Shown here one piece after another: positions 7,087 to 13,094 of a stretch of DNA of 13,094 nucleotides (positions are counted from its first letter, which is position 1; each line of letters begins with the position of its first letter). Source of the DNA: an uncultured Lachnospiraceae bacterium (GTDB lineage Bacteria; Bacillota; Clostridia; Lachnospirales; Lachnospiraceae); NCBI GenBank assembly GCA_902473545.1, contig CABRSG010000033.1:1-13094 (forward strand), written 5' to 3'. The position numbers were made by a program, and so were the translations under genes. The notes under the pieces are model-generated. The model saw nothing but the letters and a program-made list of their open reading frames with translations, was not told the origin of the DNA and made no database searches.

Positions 7087-7122
7087 TGTAAAGTCCAGAC
7101 AGAAAAGAAACGGACTGGATTG

Positions 7123-7196
7123 CGGAGTGTGGCGTAGCTTGGTAGCGCGCTCGGCTGGGGGCCGAGAGGTCGCAAGTTCAAATCTTGTCACTCCGA
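7123..7196 (+). tRNA. tRNA-Pro, anticodon GGG
   Basis: This is a complete 74-base cloverleaf. The acceptor stem CGGAGTG (7123-7129) pairs with CACTCCG (7189-7195), with discriminator A at 7196. The anticodon stem is CTCGG/CCGAG, with loop CTGGGGG and anticodon GGG at 7157-7159, reading CCC and CCU. The T arm is GCAAG-TTCAAAT-CTTGT with one G-U pair. CCA is not encoded. The sequence closely follows bacterial tRNA-Pro. No terminator separates it from the T-box leader 45 bases downstream. Confidence 0.95.
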
Positions 7197-7214
7197 CTGG
7201 ATACATTGTATAAA
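7185..7214 (+). promoter_or_regulatory. possible promoter of the leuA leader, overlapping the tRNA 3' end
   Basis: TTGTCA (7185-7190) and TATAAA (7209-7214) are 18 bases apart. The -35 would lie inside the T stem and acceptor of tRNA-Pro. Transcription would start near 7221, about 20 bases before T-box stem I. The alternative is that the leuA message is made by readthrough from the tRNA promoter and freed by tRNA 3' processing. Confidence 0.45.
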
Positions 7215-7240
7215 TGTTATCTTACAACTGCAAAGTTAAA

Positions 7241-7544
7241 AAGCGATGAAGAGGAATAGTACGGATATATTTGATTCCAGAAAGCTGTCGGGTGATGCGA
7301 GACAGCAGAGAAGATATCCGGAACTCGCCTCGGAGCGGCTGCCCAAAATCCTGCAGGTATGCAGGAGAGTAGACGTAGACGGAAATCCCGACCGTTATCC
7401 GGGAACGATATAAGATCTTTAGGGGATCCGTATCGGGTGAGTGTGTGAAGAAATTCATGAAATAGAGTGGTACCGCGCAGGACAAATGTTAGTCTTTCGT
7501 CTCTAAATGACATCAGAGTGTGTCTGGAGATGGAAGCTTTTTTT
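7241..7544 (+). promoter_or_regulatory. T-box riboswitch, leucine-specific, controlling leuA
   Basis: Senses the charging of tRNA-Leu and permits leuA transcription when uncharged tRNA binds. Stem I starts near GATGAAGAGGAATAGTA. Its helix CGGATAT (7262-7268) with ATATCCG (7314-7320) and upper stem GCTGTC/GACAGC carry the conserved apical GGTGATGCGA loop. On the 3' side, GAA is followed by CTC (7324-7326), a Leu codon in the specifier position. A CCTGC/GCAGG hairpin and further helices follow. The T-box core is GAGTGGTACCGCG (7465-7477). The antiterminator forms by TAGAG (7463-7467) with CTCTA (7501-7505) and GCG (7475-7477) with CGT (7498-7500), leaving the TGGTACC bulge to pair with the tRNA ACCA end, consistent with discriminator A of tRNA-Leu. 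Confidence 0.93.
7494..7544 (+). terminator. regulated terminator of the leuA T-box
   Basis: CTTTCGTCTCT (7494-7504) pairs with GGAGATGGAAG (7526-7536) over 11 bp, including G-U pairs, followed by seven T residues (7538-7544). Bases 7498-7505 are shared with the antiterminator, so the two folds exclude each other. leuA begins 51 bases downstream. Confidence 0.88.
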
Positions 7545-7595
7545 CTTTGCAGGTATTATTTATTATCTTAAAGTTAAACAGGAGGAGAGAACATT

Positions 7596-9230
7596 ATGGA
7601 GCAGTTTAAGAAGTACAAACGGCAGTATTTTATGCCGCCCACAGAGTGCATGGACTGGGCGAAAAAGGATCATGTGGAGAAAGCGCCGATCTGGTGCAGT
7701 GTCGACCTTCGCGACGGCAATCAGGCGTTGATTGTTCCGATGACGCTTCAGCAGAAGATTAGCTTCTTCAAGCTTCTGGTGAAGGTAGGCTTTAAAGAGA
7801 TTGAAGTAGGCTTTCCGGCAGCGTCGGAGACGGAGTACCAGTTTCTGCGCGCGCTGATCGAGCAGGATCTGATTCCGGATGATGTGACGATCCAGGTGCT
7901 GACGCAGGCGCGCGAGCATATTATCAAAAAGACCTTTGAGGCGCTGAAAGGCGCGAAAAAAGCGGTTGTTCATGTTTATAACTCTACGTCTCTTGCACAG
8001 CGTGAGCAGGTATTCCACAAGTCAAAGGAAGAAATCCTGCAGATTGCGGTGGACGGAGCGGCGCTTCTGAAAAAGCTTGCCGATGAGACGGAAGGAAACT
8101 TCTCCTTTGAATACAGTCCGGAGAGCTTTACCGGCACGGAGATGGAGTATGCGCTTGAGGTCTGCAATGCGGTTCTGGATGTATGGCAGCCGACAGCAGA
8201 TAATAAGGTGATCATTAATCTGCCCAGCACGGTGCAGCACTCCATGCCGCATGTTTACGCGAGTCAGATTGAATACATGAGCAAAAATATGAAGTACCGG
8301 GAGAACGTCGTCCTCTCTCTGCATCCGCACAATGACCGCGGCAGCGGCGTGAGTGACGCTGAGATGGGGATTCTGGCAGGCGCGGACCGCACCGGAAATG
8401 TAGATATTGTTACGCTTGCCATGAACATGTATTCCCAGGGCGTTGATCCGGAGCTTGACTTTACCAATATGCCGGAAATCTGCGAGGAATATGAAAAGTA
8501 TACCGGCATGAATATTGATATGAGAAGCCCGTACAGCGGCGCGCTGGTGTTTGCAGCCTTCTCCGGCTCCCATCAGGACGCGATCGCAAAGGGAATGAAA
8601 TACCGCGAGGAAAACAACTGCGAGCACTGGACCGTGCCGTATCTTCCGATCGATCCTATGGATATCGGCAGACATTACGAGGCGGACGTTATCCGCATCA
8701 ACAGCCAGTCCGGAAAGGGCGGCGTAGGCTACATCCTGGAGCAGTATTATGGCCTGAACCTGCCGGCAAAGATGCGCGAGGCGATGGGCTACGCGACCAA
8801 GGCGGTTTCCGACGAGCAGCATAAAGAGCTTCTGCCGGATGAGATTTTCGAGCTGTTCAAGACAAGATACGAGGACATCACAACGCCGTTCAGCATCGCA
8901 GAGGTACATTTCAAGCAGCACAACGGCATTATTGCCGAGGTGACGGTAAACTACCAGGGCGAAACAAAGGTGGCTGTCGCTTCCGGAAACGGTCGTCTGA
9001 ACGCGGTGAGCAACGCTCTGAAGAAGCAGTTCCGCCTGCAGTATGATCTGGTAGTTTATCAGGAGCATGCGCTGGAGGCAAGCTCCAGCTCCCGTGCGAT
9101 CGCGTACGTGGGCATTAAAGATAAGGATGGAAAGCTGTACTGGGGCGCCGGTCTGGATCAGGATATTATTCGTGCTTCTATCAATGCGCTGTTCACGGCA
9201 ATCAACAATATGACGGCTGGAATTCAGTAA
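7596..9230 (+). CDS. leuA: 2-isopropylmalate synthase, yeast/Mycobacterium-type
   Basis: Condenses acetyl-CoA with 2-ketoisovalerate, the committed step of leucine synthesis; cytoplasmic and normally feedback-inhibited by leucine. At 544 residues it is of the longer LeuA type: the N-terminal stretch before the barrel and the PIWCSVDLRDGNQAL motif (31-45) resemble the yeast/M. tuberculosis branch. The TIM barrel holds catalytic R39-D40 and the metal ligands H243 and H245 in SLHPHNDRGSG. A subdomain region (about 330-420) and a C-terminal LeuA allosteric domain (about 425-544, beginning near TTPFSIAEVHF) follow. AGGAGGAG (7580-7587) is eight bases before the ATG. It is the only gene behind the leucine T-box, and a strong terminator follows, so it is a one-gene unit. 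Confidence 0.96.
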   Translation: MEQFKKYKRQYFMPPTECMDWAKKDHVEKAPIWCSVDLRDGNQALIVPMTLQQKISFFKLLVKVGFKEIEVGFPAASETEYQFLRALIEQDLIPDDVTIQVLTQAREHIIKKTFEALKGAKKAVVHVYNSTSLAQREQVFHKSKEEILQIAVDGAALLKKLADETEGNFSFEYSPESFTGTEMEYALEVCNAVLDVWQPTADNKVIINLPSTVQHSMPHVYASQIEYMSKNMKYRENVVLSLHPHNDRGSGVSDAEMGILAGADRTGNVDIVTLAMNMYSQGVDPELDFTNMPEICEEYEKYTGMNIDMRSPYSGALVFAAFSGSHQDAIAKGMKYREENNCEHWTVPYLPIDPMDIGRHYEADVIRINSQSGKGGVGYILEQYYGLNLPAKMREAMGYATKAVSDEQHKELLPDEIFELFKTRYEDITTPFSIAEVHFKQHNGIIAEVTVNYQGETKVAVASGNGRLNAVSNALKKQFRLQYDLVVYQEHALEASSSSRAIAYVGIKDKDGKLYWGAGLDQDIIRASINALFTAINNMTAGIQ

Positions 9231-9247
9231 AATATTTCGAAAATATT

Positions 9248-9289
9248 AAAATGCGAAACCTGTTAAAACTGCAGGTTTCGCATTTTTTT
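9248..9289 (+). terminator. intrinsic terminator after leuA
   Basis: ATGCGAAACCTG (9251-9262) pairs perfectly with CAGGTTTCGCAT (9272-9283), extended by AAA/TTT and followed by T residues to 9289. It separates leuA from the next promoter. Confidence 0.93.
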
Positions 9290-9322
9290 GTCGAAAAATA
9301 TTGCAAAAAATCGAAATAAATG

Positions 9323-9367
9323 TTACAAAAATGTAAAATATTGCTTGACAATGTAATAAAATTTACA
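9323..9367. promoter_or_regulatory. two TGTAA/TTACA inverted repeats, candidate operators
   Basis: TTACA (9323-9327) with TGTAA (9332-9336), four bases apart, lies just upstream of the -35. TGTAA (9352-9356) with TTACA (9363-9367), six bases apart, fills the -35/-10 spacer. The two ATGTAA copies are 20 bp apart, about two helical turns. The arrangement suits a dimeric repressor, but A/T-rich DNA can produce such matches by chance. Confidence 0.4.
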
Positions 9368-9373
9368 TATAAT
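9345..9373 (+). promoter_or_regulatory. consensus sigma-A promoter of the SleB-like gene
   Basis: TTGACA (9345-9350) and TATAAT (9368-9373) are both perfect and 17 bases apart. Initiation should occur near 9380. This rules out the upstream in-frame ATGs at 9372 and 9378, which lie in or just after the -10. Confidence 0.92.
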
Positions 9374-9419
9374 GGCAATGCATGGGAGTATAAAAGGAGC
9401 AAGAAAGGAAAAGCAGTAT

Positions 9420-10289
9420 ATGGAAGTGTCAAAAGCGCTTCTGGAGATGATGTATAAGAGAGCAAGACGTTTTGGAAAACGAATGTATCGAAGACATTCT
9501 GCTGCTATAATCACTGCAGGCATGCTGCTGATTGCATTTCTGTTCGCAATAGGGGTAAGCGGGGGAAGCAGAAATCTGATCAGACAGGGAGAAAGCCGCC
9601 GGGTGGCGTCCAATGCCGGCATGGGAGAAGTGCTGGCTGCAGAGACAGCGCAGACGGAGGAGCTGCAGGCGGGATTAAAGGGAGTAGTCCATAGTGCTGT
9701 CACCATGGAAGAATACTATAGAGCAGCAGAAGAAATTGATATGGCAGGCGCCAATGAGGAGATTCTGGTCGGCGCGGCAAAGACGAGCCGGCAGAAGGCG
9801 ATCCAACAGGTGCTGGGCGAAGGTGCAAAATCCTCGCAGAATGTGGTCGCCTGTGCGACGCAGCTTGTGCGGGACAGCCAGATGCCGGAAAGCGAATATT
9901 ACACATTGCTTCGCATAGTGGAAGCGGAAGCGACGGGGGAGGATCTCAAGGGTAAGATGCTGATTGCAAATGTGATCCTGAACCGCGTTGCGGATGAGCG
10001 TTTTCCGGATACGATCGAAGAGGTGGTGTATCAGCAGATCGGCGGCAGCGCGCAGTTCCAGCCGACCATCGACGGCAGGATCGATTCCGTGGAGATCACG
10101 GAGGAGACGATCGAGGCGGTGGACCGGGTACTTGCCGGGGAGGATTCTTCGCAGGGCGCATTGTACTTCATGGCGCGCGTGGCTTCGGATGAAACCAGCG
10201 TAGGATGGTTTGATGAGACGCTGATTCCGCTGTTTCAGCATGGCGGACATGAGTATTATACATTATCAAAAGAAGCAAGAGTATCCTAG
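9420..10289 (+). CDS. membrane-anchored SleB/CwlJ-like cell wall hydrolase
   Basis: The start is taken as the ATG at 9420 (MEVSKALLEM), downstream of the predicted transcription start and preceded by GAAAGGA. This gives 289 residues. A basic N-terminus (to residue 27) and one hydrophobic helix (about 28-46) indicate an uncleaved anchor or signal peptide. Residues about 50-155 have no recognised domain. Residues about 160-280 match the SleB-type hydrolase_2 domain: E170-A-T-G-E corresponds to the EARGE motif that contains the catalytic glutamate, then KGKMLIANVILNRV, a FP-containing loop, QFQP and a GALYF segment. Family members are lytic transglycosylases of spore cortex or vegetative peptidoglycan. 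With its own strong promoter and terminator, it is monocistronic. Whether it acts in spores cannot be told here; the consensus sigma-A promoter points to vegetative expression. Confidence 0.85.
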   Translation: MEVSKALLEMMYKRARRFGKRMYRRHSAAIITAGMLLIAFLFAIGVSGGSRNLIRQGESRRVASNAGMGEVLAAETAQTEELQAGLKGVVHSAVTMEEYYRAAEEIDMAGANEEILVGAAKTSRQKAIQQVLGEGAKSSQNVVACATQLVRDSQMPESEYYTLLRIVEAEATGEDLKGKMLIANVILNRVADERFPDTIEEVVYQQIGGSAQFQPTIDGRIDSVEITEETIEAVDRVLAGEDSSQGALYFMARVASDETSVGWFDETLIPLFQHGGHEYYTLSKEARVS

Positions 10290-10303
10290 AAACAGGGTAC
10301 GCG

Positions 10304-10345
10304 TGGAGGAGAGCTGACAAAAGTCCAGCTTTCCTTCATTTTTTT
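10304..10345 (+). terminator. intrinsic terminator after the SleB-like gene
   Basis: TGGAGGAGAGCTG (10304-10316) pairs with CAGCTTTCCTTCA (10326-10338) over 13 bp, including a few G-U pairs, and is followed directly by seven T residues (10339-10345). Confidence 0.88.
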
Positions 10346-10348
10346 AAG

Positions 10349-10376
10349 TTGATTTTTCCGGGAAATATGGTACACT
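10349..10376 (+). promoter_or_regulatory. probable promoter of the kinase-thrC operon
   Basis: TTGATT (10349-10354) and TACACT (10371-10376) are 16 bases apart. Both are imperfect, so the strength is likely modest. Initiation near 10383 would exclude the in-frame ATG at 10383 as a start. Confidence 0.55.
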
Positions 10377-10415
10377 GAACGCATGGACTATTTCAATCAT
10401 AAAGGAGCGAAGAAA

Positions 10416-11387
10416 ATGAATAAGAAATACGATGTGATAACGCTTGGAGAAATGCTGATAGATTTTATTGAACACGGAAAGAGCGAACAGGGAAATCCGC
10501 TGTTCGAGGCAAACCCGGGCGGAGCGCCCTGCAACGTGCTTGCGATGCTGACGAAGCTTGGGAAAAAGACTGCTTTTATCGGAAAAGTGGGCAAGGATCA
10601 GTTTGGATACCAGCTCAAAAACGCTGTGGAGGCGGCAGGCATCGATACGACAAACCTTGTGATGGACACCGAGGTACACACCACGCTGGCATTTGTACAT
10701 ACCTTTGAGGACGGAGACCGCGATTTCTCCTTCTACCGCAATCCGGGCGCGGATATGATGCTGCGGAAGGACGAGGTGATGGACGAGCTGATCGGGGATT
10801 CCAGACTGTTCCATTTTGGTACCCTTTCCTCCACCCATGAGGGCGTGCGCGAGGCGACGCGCCATGCGATCTCCGTGGCGGAGAAAAATCATCTTCTGAT
10901 CAGCTTCGATCCGAATCTGCGCCCGCCGCTCTGGAATTCTCTGGAGGATGCGAGAGTGGAGATCGACTACGGGATGCGGCACTGCGATATGCTGAAGATT
11001 TCGGATAATGAGATTGAGTTTATGACCGGATGCAGCGACTATGAGCAGGCGGCAAAGCTGCTGAAGGAGAAATACAATATTCCGCTTATCATGGTGACGC
11101 TCGGCAAGGAGGGCAGCCTGGCTTATTATAAGGATCACGCGGTAAAATGCGCGCCGTTCCTGCAGGAGAAGACGATCGAGACGACCGGGGCGGGTGATAC
11201 TTTCTGCGCAAGCGCAATCAACTATGTGCTGGAGCACGGCATTGAGGATCTGACGGATGAAAATCTGAAAGAAATGCTGACCTTTGCAAACGCGGCGGCG
11301 TCCCTTATCACGACCAGAAAGGGTGCGCTCAGCGTGATGCCGGAGAAACAGGAAGTGGAGGAATTTATCAATGAACGTCATGTATAA
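10416..11387 (+). CDS. fructokinase-like PfkB-family sugar kinase
   Basis: Predicted to phosphorylate fructose, or a related sugar, with ATP in the cytoplasm. The start at 10416 (MNKKYDVITLGE) has AAAGGAG (10401-10407) eight bases upstream. The earlier ATG at 10383 lies at the predicted transcription start. The 323 residues have the ribokinase/PfkB fold: NPGGAPCNV (33-41) is signature 1, SFYRNPGADMML (105-116) is typical of bacterial and plant fructokinases, FDPNLRPPLW (164-173) is the central strand, and ETTGAGDTFCASA (255-267) is signature 2 with catalytic base D261. The last 17 bases overlap the start of thrC in another frame, so translation is probably coupled. The exact sugar is not certain from motifs alone. 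Confidence 0.88.
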   Translation: MNKKYDVITLGEMLIDFIEHGKSEQGNPLFEANPGGAPCNVLAMLTKLGKKTAFIGKVGKDQFGYQLKNAVEAAGIDTTNLVMDTEVHTTLAFVHTFEDGDRDFSFYRNPGADMMLRKDEVMDELIGDSRLFHFGTLSSTHEGVREATRHAISVAEKNHLLISFDPNLRPPLWNSLEDARVEIDYGMRHCDMLKISDNEIEFMTGCSDYEQAAKLLKEKYNIPLIMVTLGKEGSLAYYKDHAVKCAPFLQEKTIETTGAGDTFCASAINYVLEHGIEDLTDENLKEMLTFANAAASLITTRKGALSVMPEKQEVEEFINERHV

Positions 11388-12858
11388 AAGCACGAGAGGG
11401 CAGGCGGAGGCTGTCACCGCGTCGCAGGCAATCTTAAAGGGGCTTGCAGAAGACGGCGGTCTGTATGTTCCGGAGCAGATACCGGCGTTGGACATCTCGC
11501 TCGATGCGCTGAAGAATATGAGTTATCAGGAGACGGCTTACGAGGTTATGAAGCTGTTTCTGACGGATTTCACAGAGGAAGAGCTGAAAAACTGCATCAG
11601 CCGGGCATATGACGAAAAGTTTGACACGCGCGGGATCGCGTCTCTGAAGGAGGCGGACGGCGCATGGTATCTGGAGCTTTTCCACGGCGCGACGATCGCG
11701 TTTAAGGATATGGCGCTCTCCATTCTGCCGCATCTTCTGACGACTTCGGCAAAGAAAAATAAGGTGGAGAATGAGATTGTTATCCTTACGGCGACCTCCG
11801 GCGATACCGGAAAAGCGGCGCTGGCAGGTTTCGCGGACGTGCCGGGTACCCGCATTATCGTCTTTTATCCGAAGGACGGCGTCAGCCCGATCCAGGAAAA
11901 GCAAATGGTCACGCAGAAGGGAAAGAATACATTTGTTGTCGGCATCCGCGGAAACTTCGACGACGCCCAGAGCGGCGTGAAGAAAATGTTCGGTGATAAG
12001 GAGCTGGCGGAGGAGATGAACCGTGCAGGCTTTCAGTTTTCCTCGGCAAATTCCATCAATATCGGACGTCTGGTGCCGCAGGTGGTTTACTATGTCTATG
12101 CCTATGCGCAGCTGTGCGCAAAGGGCGTGCTGAAAGACGGCGAAACGATGAACGTGGTCGTTCCGACCGGAAATTTCGGCAATATCCTTGCGGCATATTA
12201 CGCAAAGCAGATGGGCATTCCGATTGGGAAGTTGGTCTGCGCTTCGAATGACAATAAGGTGCTGTACGATTTCTTTGCGACCGGCGAGTACAACCGCAAC
12301 CGTCCGTTTATTCTGACAAGCTCGCCCTCGATGGATATTCTGATCTCCAGTAATCTGGAACGTCTGATCTATAAGATTGCCGGGGAGGACACAGGCGCAG
12401 ACCGCACGATGATGCAGTCGCTTGCATCTGAGGGCAGATACGGGATTACGGAGGAAATGCGCGCGCGTCTGGCGGATTTTGCCGGCGGCTATGCGTCCGA
12501 GGCAGAGGTGGCGGAGGAGATCCGCAGCCTTTACGAAAAGACGGGCTATGTGATTGACACGCACACGGCGGTTGCCTCCTGCGTGTATCGCAAATACCGC
12601 AAAGAGCAGAAGGACGACAGCGTGACGGTGATCGCGTCCACGGCAAGCCCGTATAAATTTACCAGCAGCGTTATGAACGCGATTGATAAAAAGTATGATA
12701 CAATGTCGGATTTTGAGCTGGTGGACGAGCTTTCCCGCATTTCCGGGGTGGCGGTGCCGCGCGCGATTGAGGAGATCCGCACCGCGCCGGTGCTTCACGA
12801 TACCGTTGTGGAAAAGGATGGCATGAAGGAAATCGTTAAGAAGCTTCTTGCGATATAA
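11371..12858 (+). CDS. thrC: threonine synthase
   Basis: PLP enzyme converting O-phospho-L-homoserine to threonine and phosphate; cytoplasmic. The 495 residues match the longer (fungal/E. coli-type) ThrC form. The N-terminus MYKSTRG and DGGLYVPE (28-35) are typical. The Schiff-base lysine is K112 in ATIAFKDMAL; TATSGDTGKAA and the phosphate-binding PTGNFGN follow. GGAGG (11357-11361), inside the kinase gene, lies nine bases before the ATG at 11371; a second ATG at 11380 is an alternative but 18 bases away. It overlaps the upstream kinase by 17 bases and is followed after 15 bases by a small membrane protein gene. No homoserine kinase (thrB) or homoserine dehydrogenase lies in the window. Confidence 0.95.
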   Translation: MNVMYKSTRGQAEAVTASQAILKGLAEDGGLYVPEQIPALDISLDALKNMSYQETAYEVMKLFLTDFTEEELKNCISRAYDEKFDTRGIASLKEADGAWYLELFHGATIAFKDMALSILPHLLTTSAKKNKVENEIVILTATSGDTGKAALAGFADVPGTRIIVFYPKDGVSPIQEKQMVTQKGKNTFVVGIRGNFDDAQSGVKKMFGDKELAEEMNRAGFQFSSANSINIGRLVPQVVYYVYAYAQLCAKGVLKDGETMNVVVPTGNFGNILAAYYAKQMGIPIGKLVCASNDNKVLYDFFATGEYNRNRPFILTSSPSMDILISSNLERLIYKIAGEDTGADRTMMQSLASEGRYGITEEMRARLADFAGGYASEAEVAEEIRSLYEKTGYVIDTHTAVASCVYRKYRKEQKDDSVTVIASTASPYKFTSSVMNAIDKKYDTMSDFELVDELSRISGVAVPRAIEEIRTAPVLHDTVVEKDGMKEIVKKLLAI

Positions 12859-12873
12859 AGGGGGAACCATTAC

Positions 12874-13094
12874 ATGAATTCTATGTTTTCGCTGATGGAC
12901 CTTGTGATTGCCGCGTGCGGCGTCTATATCCTGTACGTCTGGTACCTGCTGAAATTCAAGGGGGAGATTAAAGAAAATATCCTTCTCCCGAAGGACGTTT
13001 CGGTAAAGCGCTGCAAGGACAAGGCGGGATATGCGGCGGAGATGGCGCCGAAGGTGCTGATCTACGGCTGCGTTGTGACTGTCTGCGGTACGAT
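12874..13094 (+). CDS. small membrane protein, truncated by the window end
   Basis: The ATG at 12874 follows AAAGGGGG (12857-12864), which overlaps the thrC stop, with nine bases of spacing. Seventy-three codons are visible. Residues about 8-26 form a hydrophobic helix (DLVIAACGVYILYVWYLL), then a charged loop (about 27-57), then a second hydrophobic stretch starting near residue 60. I recognise no family. The close spacing places it in the kinase-thrC operon. A roughly 100-150 residue two-helix protein is likely, but the end is not visible. Confidence 0.7.
   Translation, partial: MNSMFSLMDLVIAACGVYILYVWYLLKFKGEIKENILLPKDVSVKRCKDKAGYAAEMAPKVLIYGCVVTVCGT

Noticed and set aside
7012..7206. Small minus-strand frame reading VTRFELATSRPPAERATKL
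   Set aside because: This is the antisense translation of tRNA-Pro, a well-known false protein in bacterial annotations.
7217..7513. Minus-strand small frames in the leuA leader
   Set aside because: The interval is fully explained by T-box stem, specifier, antiterminator and terminator elements.
8022..9068. A 348-codon minus-strand open frame inside leuA
   Set aside because: Codon-aligned antisense shadow of a strongly supported leuA; no ribosome binding site or family signal.
10344..11495. A 383-codon minus-strand open frame covering the sugar kinase
   Set aside because: Same codon-aligned antisense phase as over thrC, and the sense strand encodes clear PfkB signatures.
11434..12870. A 478-codon minus-strand open frame covering thrC
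   Set aside because: It is codon-aligned antisense to thrC. In this phase antisense stops arise only from sense TTA, CTA and TCA codons, which these genes rarely use. The antisense frame ends exactly at a rare TTA in thrC. The product is His/Arg-rich with no recognisable domain.

Overview
The window looks like chromosomal DNA of an anaerobic, low-to-mid GC Firmicute, most likely a member of the Lachnospiraceae. The evidence is indirect: strong AGGAGG-type ribosome binding sites, sigma-A promoters, a T-box leader on leuA, a surface protein ending in NPQTG-membrane-KKKRK, cell-wall-binding repeat proteins and a SleB-like hydrolase. I cannot place it to genus from sequence alone.

Layout. Positions 1-1115 hold the tail of something unidentified and then ilvC (ketol-acid reductoisomerase), which ends at a bidirectional hairpin terminator. 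Converging on it is a minus-strand gene (1193-2521) for a secreted protein with glucan/choline-binding-like repeats and a class A beta-lactamase-fold serine hydrolase domain. Divergent from that gene is the leuC-leuD operon (2696-4465), behind its own CTGACA-17-TATAAT promoter. It converges on a 741-residue, repeat-rich, sortase-anchored surface protein on the minus strand (4613-6838). A non-coding block follows: a perfect palindrome, a tRNA-Pro(GGG) gene, and a leucine-type T-box riboswitch (specifier CTC) with an intrinsic terminator. The T-box leads into leuA (7596-9230), a yeast/Mycobacterium-type 2-isopropylmalate synthase. After a strong terminator and a consensus promoter (TTGACA-17-TATAAT) surrounded by TGTAA/TTACA inverted repeats comes a membrane-anchored SleB-like wall hydrolase (9420-10289). 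The last block is a fructokinase-like PfkB kinase overlapping threonine synthase (thrC), then a small membrane protein cut by the window end.

How the genes work together. ilvC, leuC, leuD and leuA belong to branched-chain amino acid synthesis: acetohydroxy acid reduction to the dihydroxy acid; 2-ketoisovalerate plus acetyl-CoA to 2-isopropylmalate; isomerisation to 3-isopropylmalate. leuB is not in the window. They are not one operon. They sit in three separately promoted units with envelope genes between them, and only leuA has a visible amino-acid-sensing leader. LeuA catalyses the committed step, so uncharged tRNA-Leu would control entry into the leucine branch while leuCD expression is set by other means. 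thrC adds a second amino acid pathway, translationally coupled to a sugar kinase.

Most of the window is ordinary core metabolism. I did not find a defence system, CRISPR array, prophage or transposon. The points most worth following up are the tRNA-Pro/T-box junction, the serine hydrolase with no visible omega-loop glutamate, the operator-like repeats at the SleB-like promoter, the nested repeats of the surface protein, and the kinase-thrC overlap.
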